A program made the translations under genes and the position numbers. Source: CAZQVN01 sp964596775 (lineage in GTDB: Bacteria; Eisenbacteria; RBG-16-71-46; JABDJR01; JAWXBZ01). Taken from it: 32,911 bases of DNA. Positions within the stretch are counted from its first letter, which is position 1. Each line of letters begins with the position of its first letter. Positions 30,016-32,911 of the stretch are shown piece after piece. The notes under the pieces are model-generated. The model ran no database searches, was not told where the DNA came from, and saw only the letters and a list, made by a program, of their open reading frames with translations. The DNA lies in contig CAZQVN010000040.1 in the NCBI GenBank assembly GCA_964596775.1, positions 1 to 32,911 on the forward strand, in the 5' to 3' direction.

Positions 30016-30784
30016 GGATTCGCCTCAGGGCCACCACGATGAGGGCAAATGTCAGGGTCAGAATCCATGCCGACTCCAGCAGGACGCCCGCCGGGGACAG
30101 ACTTCCGTGAACGACACCCTTGGCCAGCGCCACGCAGTGCGACAGGGGAAACGCGAACGCGACCCAGCGGACCCAGGCCGGCATCCCGTCGAGCGGGAAG
30201 AAGATCCCGGAGAACAGGAACATCGGGGTCAGGAACAGCGTGTAGTAGAACGAGTACATGTCGATCGACTTGATGAATGCGGTGAAACAGAGTCCGACCC
30301 CCGCGAACAGGAAGGAGGTCAGGAGCAGCACGGGGATCATCCACAGGAACGAGAATCCGGGAAGAAGCCCGAACAGGAGCACGACGGCCGAAAAACCGAC
30401 TCCGTAGATCATGCCGCGCGTCACCGCCCACAGGACTTCACCCACCATGGCGTCCTCGATGTTGACCGGCGTGGCGGTGATGGCGTGATAGGTACGCCCG
30501 AAATGCATCTTCACGAAAATGTTGTAGGTGGTTTCAAAGGACGCACCGTTCATCGCCGAGGACACGATCAGTCCGGGTGTGATGAACGCCAGGTAGGAAA
30601 GGCCGCCGATCTCGTCGCGAAGATAGGCCCCGAGCCCGAACCCCATGGCCAGAAGATAGATGAGGGGCTCGAAAAAGTTGGGAAGAATGTTCATCTGGAA
30701 GGTCTTGGCGTAGACCGTCAGGTCGCGCCGCCAGACCTGAACGGCTCCCCGGAACCAGATGTCGGGCAGGATGTCCCTGATCAT
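29996..30784 (-). CDS. ABC-2 type permease, NodJ-like
   Basis: The 262-residue product is an inner-membrane protein with six hydrophobic segments. It follows the NodJ pattern through most of its length: NFFEPLIYLLAMGFGLGAYL, FITPGLIVSSAMNGASFETTYN, HFGRTYHAITATPVNIEDAMVGEVLWA and FFPLDGMPAWVRWVAFAFPLSHC. NodJ pairs with NodI to export lipo-chitooligosaccharides; relatives in many bacteria export lipid-linked or glycan substrates. ATG at 30784 was chosen over the upstream in-frame GTG because the conserved region starts there and GAAGGGA precedes it. Its end overlaps the LuxE-LuxC start by 20 bp, so it belongs to the same operon. Confidence 0.93.
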   Translation of the reverse strand: MIRDILPDIWFRGAVQVWRRDLTVYAKTFQMNILPNFFEPLIYLLAMGFGLGAYLRDEIGGLSYLAFITPGLIVSSAMNGASFETTYNIFVKMHFGRTYHAITATPVNIEDAMVGEVLWAVTRGMIYGVGFSAVVLLFGLLPGFSFLWMIPVLLLTSFLFAGVGLCFTAFIKSIDMYSFYYTLFLTPMFLFSGIFFPLDGMPAWVRWVAFAFPLSHCVALAKGVVHGSLSPAGVLLESAWILTLTFALIVVALRRIRARYVP

Positions 30785-31026
30785 CGTTGTCCCTTCCCCG
30801 TATCCGATCCGCAACCGCGGGGGATCATCCGGGTGGAAACGCCGAAATACCCCGGCAGGAAGGGCGCGGACGGGTTGCGTCGCGCCGCCGGGTTCATCGG
30901 GCAGAAGGAGCCTGAGTTTCGTCGCGTCGCCAGGTTCATCGGGCAGAAGGAGCCCTGGTCCACGTCACTCACAGGCCACCCCTGGTTCGGCCCGGGAGCC
31001 GGCAAAGCCGCCAGCAGGGGCTTCAC
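30781..31026 (-). CDS. Possible 81-codon ORF between ATPase and permease genes
   Basis: This frame starts at GTG overlapping the ATPase stop (GTGA) and ends at TGA overlapping the permease ATG (ATGA), so it fills the 238-bp spacer exactly and would couple translation of the two transporter genes. Its middle consists of a 14-residue tandem repeat (GSFCPMN[LP]A[TA]RRN). No domain, signal or membrane segment is seen and no strong ribosome-binding site precedes the GTG. The coincidence of both overlaps is suggestive, but a repeat with a unit divisible by three stays open easily. Confidence 0.35.
   Translation of the reverse strand: MKPLLAALPAPGPNQGWPVSDVDQGSFCPMNLATRRNSGSFCPMNPAARRNPSAPFLPGYFGVSTRMIPRGCGSDTGKGQR
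30871..30957 (-). repeat. 42-bp imperfect tandem repeat
   Basis: A 22-base core at 30891-30912 recurs identically at 30933-30954, a 42-bp period, with diverged flanks. In the minus-strand frame the copies read GSFCPMNLATRRNS and GSFCPMNPAARRNP, so substitutions between copies are few and the frame is kept. It lies between the ATPase and permease genes. Confidence 0.85.
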
Positions 31027-31994
31027 TCCGCCAGCCTTCGCCCGGTGAGCTTCAGGAAAACATCCTCGAGCGAAGCCCTTCGCAGGTGGAACTCGATGTT
31101 CTCTTCTCCGGCTCCGGCGAGTCGATGAAGGGTTTCCTCGGCATTGCGGACGTAAAAAAGCGTGCGGTCTTCCAGTTCCTCGACATCCGATTCACCCAGC
31201 CCGGACACTTCCCGAAGGTGGACGCGCGCGGCAATCGGGCCATGAAGCTCGAGCACTTCCCGGGTGACATACCGCTGAATCAGGGAGCGCGGAGCCCCCT
31301 CGTCGAGAATTCTCCCCTTTTCCATGACGACAAGGCGATCACAGAGCTGTTCGGCCTCGTCCATGTAATGCGTCGTCAGGATCAGCGTTGTTCTGCTCTT
31401 GATCCTCCTGAGCTTGTCCCAGACAAGGTGCCTCGCCTGCGGGTCCAGTCCCGTGGTGGGTTCATCGAGCAGGAGTATCTCGGGCTCGTTGATCAGCCCG
31501 CGGGCGATCAGCAGCCTTCTTTTCATCCCCCCACTGAGAGAGGACACGTTCTGATGCTTCTTTTCGGCAAGCTGGAAGAACTCGAGAAGCTCTTCTCCCC
31601 TGGACCGGGCATCGTGGGACGAAATGCCGAAATAGCGCGCGTAGACCAGGAGGTTTTCCAGGACCGTGAGTTCGATGTCCAGGTTGTCTTCCTGGGGAAC
31701 GACTCCAAGGCGCTTCTTGATCCGGCGCGCATCCCGGACACTGTCCATCCCGAAGACGGTCAGTGTTCCGGACGAGGGCGGTCCGCTCGCGCCGATGAGC
31801 CGCATCGTCGTCGTCTTGCCGGCCCCGTTGGGTCCGAGGAATCCGAAGCATTCCCCGGGGAAAATGGAAAACCCGATCCCGTCCACGGCCGTAAAGGACC
31901 CGTAGGCTTTTCTCAGGCCCTCGGCCTGAACCACGCACTGAAGACCGGCCGCAGCCTCGGACGGTTTCCCCGGCACCGTGGATACATTCCTCAT
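31023..31994 (-). CDS. ABC transporter ATPase, NodI/DrrA-like
   Basis: The 323-residue product is a complete ABC ATPase: Walker A GPNGAGKTT (from residue 54), Q-loop VVPQEDNLD, signature SSLSGGMKRR, Walker B ILLLDEPTTGLD and switch His in LTTHYMDEAEQL. VVPQEDNLDIELTVLENLLVYARYFG closely follows NodI, and a roughly 80-residue C-terminal extension is also typical of NodI/DrrA-type exporters. It energises the NodJ-like permease encoded downstream. ATG at 31994 was selected because it is preceded by AGG at 6 bases and the upstream 53 codons are Arg-rich non-homologous sequence. It is the first gene of the operon; its promoter should lie in 31995-32150, where no clear consensus was found. Confidence 0.93.
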   Translation of the reverse strand: MRNVSTVPGKPSEAAAGLQCVVQAEGLRKAYGSFTAVDGIGFSIFPGECFGFLGPNGAGKTTTMRLIGASGPPSSGTLTVFGMDSVRDARRIKKRLGVVPQEDNLDIELTVLENLLVYARYFGISSHDARSRGEELLEFFQLAEKKHQNVSSLSGGMKRRLLIARGLINEPEILLLDEPTTGLDPQARHLVWDKLRRIKSRTTLILTTHYMDEAEQLCDRLVVMEKGRILDEGAPRSLIQRYVTREVLELHGPIAARVHLREVSGLGESDVEELEDRTLFYVRNAEETLHRLAGAGEENIEFHLRRASLEDVFLKLTGRRLAE

Positions 31995-32151
31995 TCTGAA
32001 CCTGCCTTCGCCCTTTCTCTGAAACCGGCAATGATGACGGCGTTCCGTGAAAACGGCACGCCCGCAGCCGGCCGGGATACTCCCCGACGGGACTCTTGTT
32101 GTGCGGCCGCCCCTCCGGCACGGAATGCCCGGAACAGCCACGAGACCCATC

Positions 32152-32187
32152 AAAAAAATACCCCGGATCGGCGAGCCGACCCGGGGT
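32152..32187 (-). terminator. Rho-independent terminator of the cold-shock gene
   Basis: On the minus strand a 13-bp stem (32175-32187 with 32160-32172, one G-U pair, two-base loop) is followed by ATTTTTTT. It lies 31 bases after the cold-shock stop and separates that gene from the transporter operon. Confidence 0.9.
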
Positions 32188-32217
32188 CACTGCGGTTGCC
32201 CGCAACGTCTTGTCGAA

Positions 32218-32421
32218 TTAGACCTTGGTGACGTTCGAGGCCTGGGGACCCTTGGGACCCTGCGTAATCTCGAATTCCACTTCGTCATCCTCGTTCAGGG
32301 TCCGGAAGCCGGATCCCTGGATCGCCGAGAAATGCACGAAGACATCAGGACCATTCGCACGTGCGATGAAACCAAAACCCTTGCTCTCGTTGAACCACTT
32401 CACGCGACCACGCTCTGCCAT
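32218..32421 (-). CDS. Cold-shock domain protein
   Basis: The 67-residue single OB-fold protein of the CspA family has both RNA-binding motifs intact: RNP1 in KGFGFI and RNP2 in VFVHFSAI, with WFNESKGFGFIA and EITQGPKGPQASNV. It binds single-stranded RNA or DNA and melts secondary structure, either in the cold or constitutively. Two starts are possible: ATG 32421 (MAERGRVKWF, family-like) and ATG 32430 three codons earlier. AAGGAA ends just before the latter and is better spaced for 32421. A long leader of over 100 bases, with hairpins and an internal terminator, precedes the gene. Confidence 0.95.
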   Translation of the reverse strand: MAERGRVKWFNESKGFGFIARANGPDVFVHFSAIQGSGFRTLNEDDEVEFEITQGPKGPQASNVTKV

Positions 32422-32500
32422 TGACGCCATTTCCTTCCTTCTTGCTCCCTTCCGGGCCTGCCCCGCCGCTACCTCACGACGGAACGAGTTCCCGATGACC

Positions 32501-32640
32501 AAAACAAAAAGCCCGGGTGAGAACCACCCGGGGCTCCACCAAGACAGTCCTTGTTCTTCGAGATCGTGCCGGGACTGCCCATAGAGACCACAGCAGACAA
32601 CCCAGAAGGCTTTCCTGGACCGAATTGACAGTAACTGAAA
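32501..32640 (-). promoter_or_regulatory. Structured leader of the cold-shock gene ending in an intrinsic terminator
   Basis: On the minus strand, between about 32640 and the csp start, there is a hairpin CCAGGAA/TTCTGG (about 32598-32618). A CAGTCC/GGACTG pair follows (32573-32578 with 32545-32550), and then a strong stem at 32510-32519 and 32525-32535 (10 bp with one bulged C, loop GTTCT) followed by TTTTTGTTTT. The terminator lies about 70-80 bases before the csp ATG. It may be an attenuator controlling csp, or the 3' end of a separate small RNA. A weak promoter candidate (TCGACA, 17 bases, TTACTG) lies at about 32630-32660 on the minus strand. The rest of 32422-32800 shows no gene. Confidence 0.6.
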
Positions 32641-32800
32641 GCCGGGCGCCGTGTCGAGATTTTTTTGGAAGGCAACCCAGCGGAGGGTGCGGCTTCCGCC
32701 ACCAGGCGGTGGCCGACTTCTGCGCGCCGGCGACATCACAACTCGCGGACAACGATGCCACCCGGGAAGTGGCGCGCTGGATCAGGAAAAATGAAACAGG

Positions 32801-32834
32801 AAAAAAAATCCCGCCGACACGAGGTCGGCGGGAT
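32801..32834 (-). terminator. Rho-independent terminator of the rRNA operon
   Basis: On the minus strand an 11-bp perfect stem (ATCCCGCCGAC at 32834-32824 with its complement at 32818-32808, loop CTCGT) is followed by a run of T. It lies 12 bases beyond the 3' end of the 5S rRNA. Confidence 0.92.
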
Positions 32835-32846
32835 CGAAATAAATTT

Positions 32847-32911
32847 CCGGCAACGTCCTACTCTCCCACTCCCTCTCGAGAGCAGTACCATCGGCGCTGG
32901 AGGCCTTAACG
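32847..32911 (-). rRNA. rrf: 5S ribosomal RNA, 3' part, cut by the window end
   Basis: Read on the minus strand the sequence contains CGCCGATGGTACTGC and GTGGGAGAGTAGGACG, the conserved loop D-E region and 3' helix of bacterial 5S rRNA. About 65 of the usual 115-120 bases are present; the 5' half lies beyond the window end. The terminator follows directly. By the usual bacterial order the 23S and 16S genes would lie further right, off this window. Confidence 0.96.

Noticed and set aside
32660..32666. Plus-strand terminator at the T-run
   Set aside because: No hairpin precedes the seven T on the plus strand and no plus-strand gene lies upstream.

Overview
The window looks like a GC-rich bacterial metagenome scaffold. 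It contains a 100-base run of N (27651-27750) of the kind scaffolding programs insert. It begins inside a 45-bp tandem repeat and ends inside a 5S rRNA gene, both common assembly break points. No phage, transposase, CRISPR or tRNA was seen. Lipoproteins with TolB-like propellers and a secreted protein with a FlgD-like C-terminal domain suggest a didermic lineage of the FCB/Eisenbacteria/Acidobacteria kind. That placement is a guess from gene content, not a phylogeny.

Layout. 1-180: tandem repeat. 177-1752 (-): a DUF1858-like redox protein and a Kef-type cation/proton antiporter. 1860-4680: three lipoproteins, one a TolB-like propeller. 4834-5262: a promoter, a 65-residue bacterial histone-fold protein and a terminator. 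5288-6964 (+): thiamine genes thiS-thiG-thiE. 6966-9712 (-): RNase R and a small partner. 9754-11425 (-): two secreted proteins. 11751-15702: an acyl-CoA dehydrogenase converging on a UPF0182 membrane protein. 15809-16908 (+): a small HExxH metallopeptidase-like protein with an N-terminal beta-clamp motif, coupled to a SixA-like phosphatase. 16913-18609 (-): two paralogous envelope proteins and an EVE-domain protein. 18897-20051 (+): a saccharopine dehydrogenase-like oxidoreductase. 20169-23943: a secreted FlgD-tailed protein divergent from a cytokinin-dehydrogenase-like flavoprotein, with a perfect palindrome between them. 24048-31994 (-): a tightly packed operon. 32152-32911 (-): a cold-shock gene with a structured leader, then the end of an rRNA operon.

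The most coherent multi-gene system is the 24048-31994 operon. Reading along the minus strand it encodes a NodI-like ATPase, a possible 81-codon linker ORF, a NodJ-like permease, a LuxE-LuxC fusion (acyl activation plus acyl reduction), a class III aminotransferase and a penicillin-acylase-family Ntn hydrolase. Genes abut or overlap throughout. The chemistry suggests carboxylate to aldehyde to amine conversion, with export and an amide-hydrolysis or deacylation step. That pathway is inference.

Other points of note are the minimal histone, the SPRTN-like combination of a protease motif with a clamp-binding motif, two genes that appear to start with CTG, and a structured RNA leader before the cold-shock gene. 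Genes are very densely packed; several convergent pairs share or nearly share stop codons.
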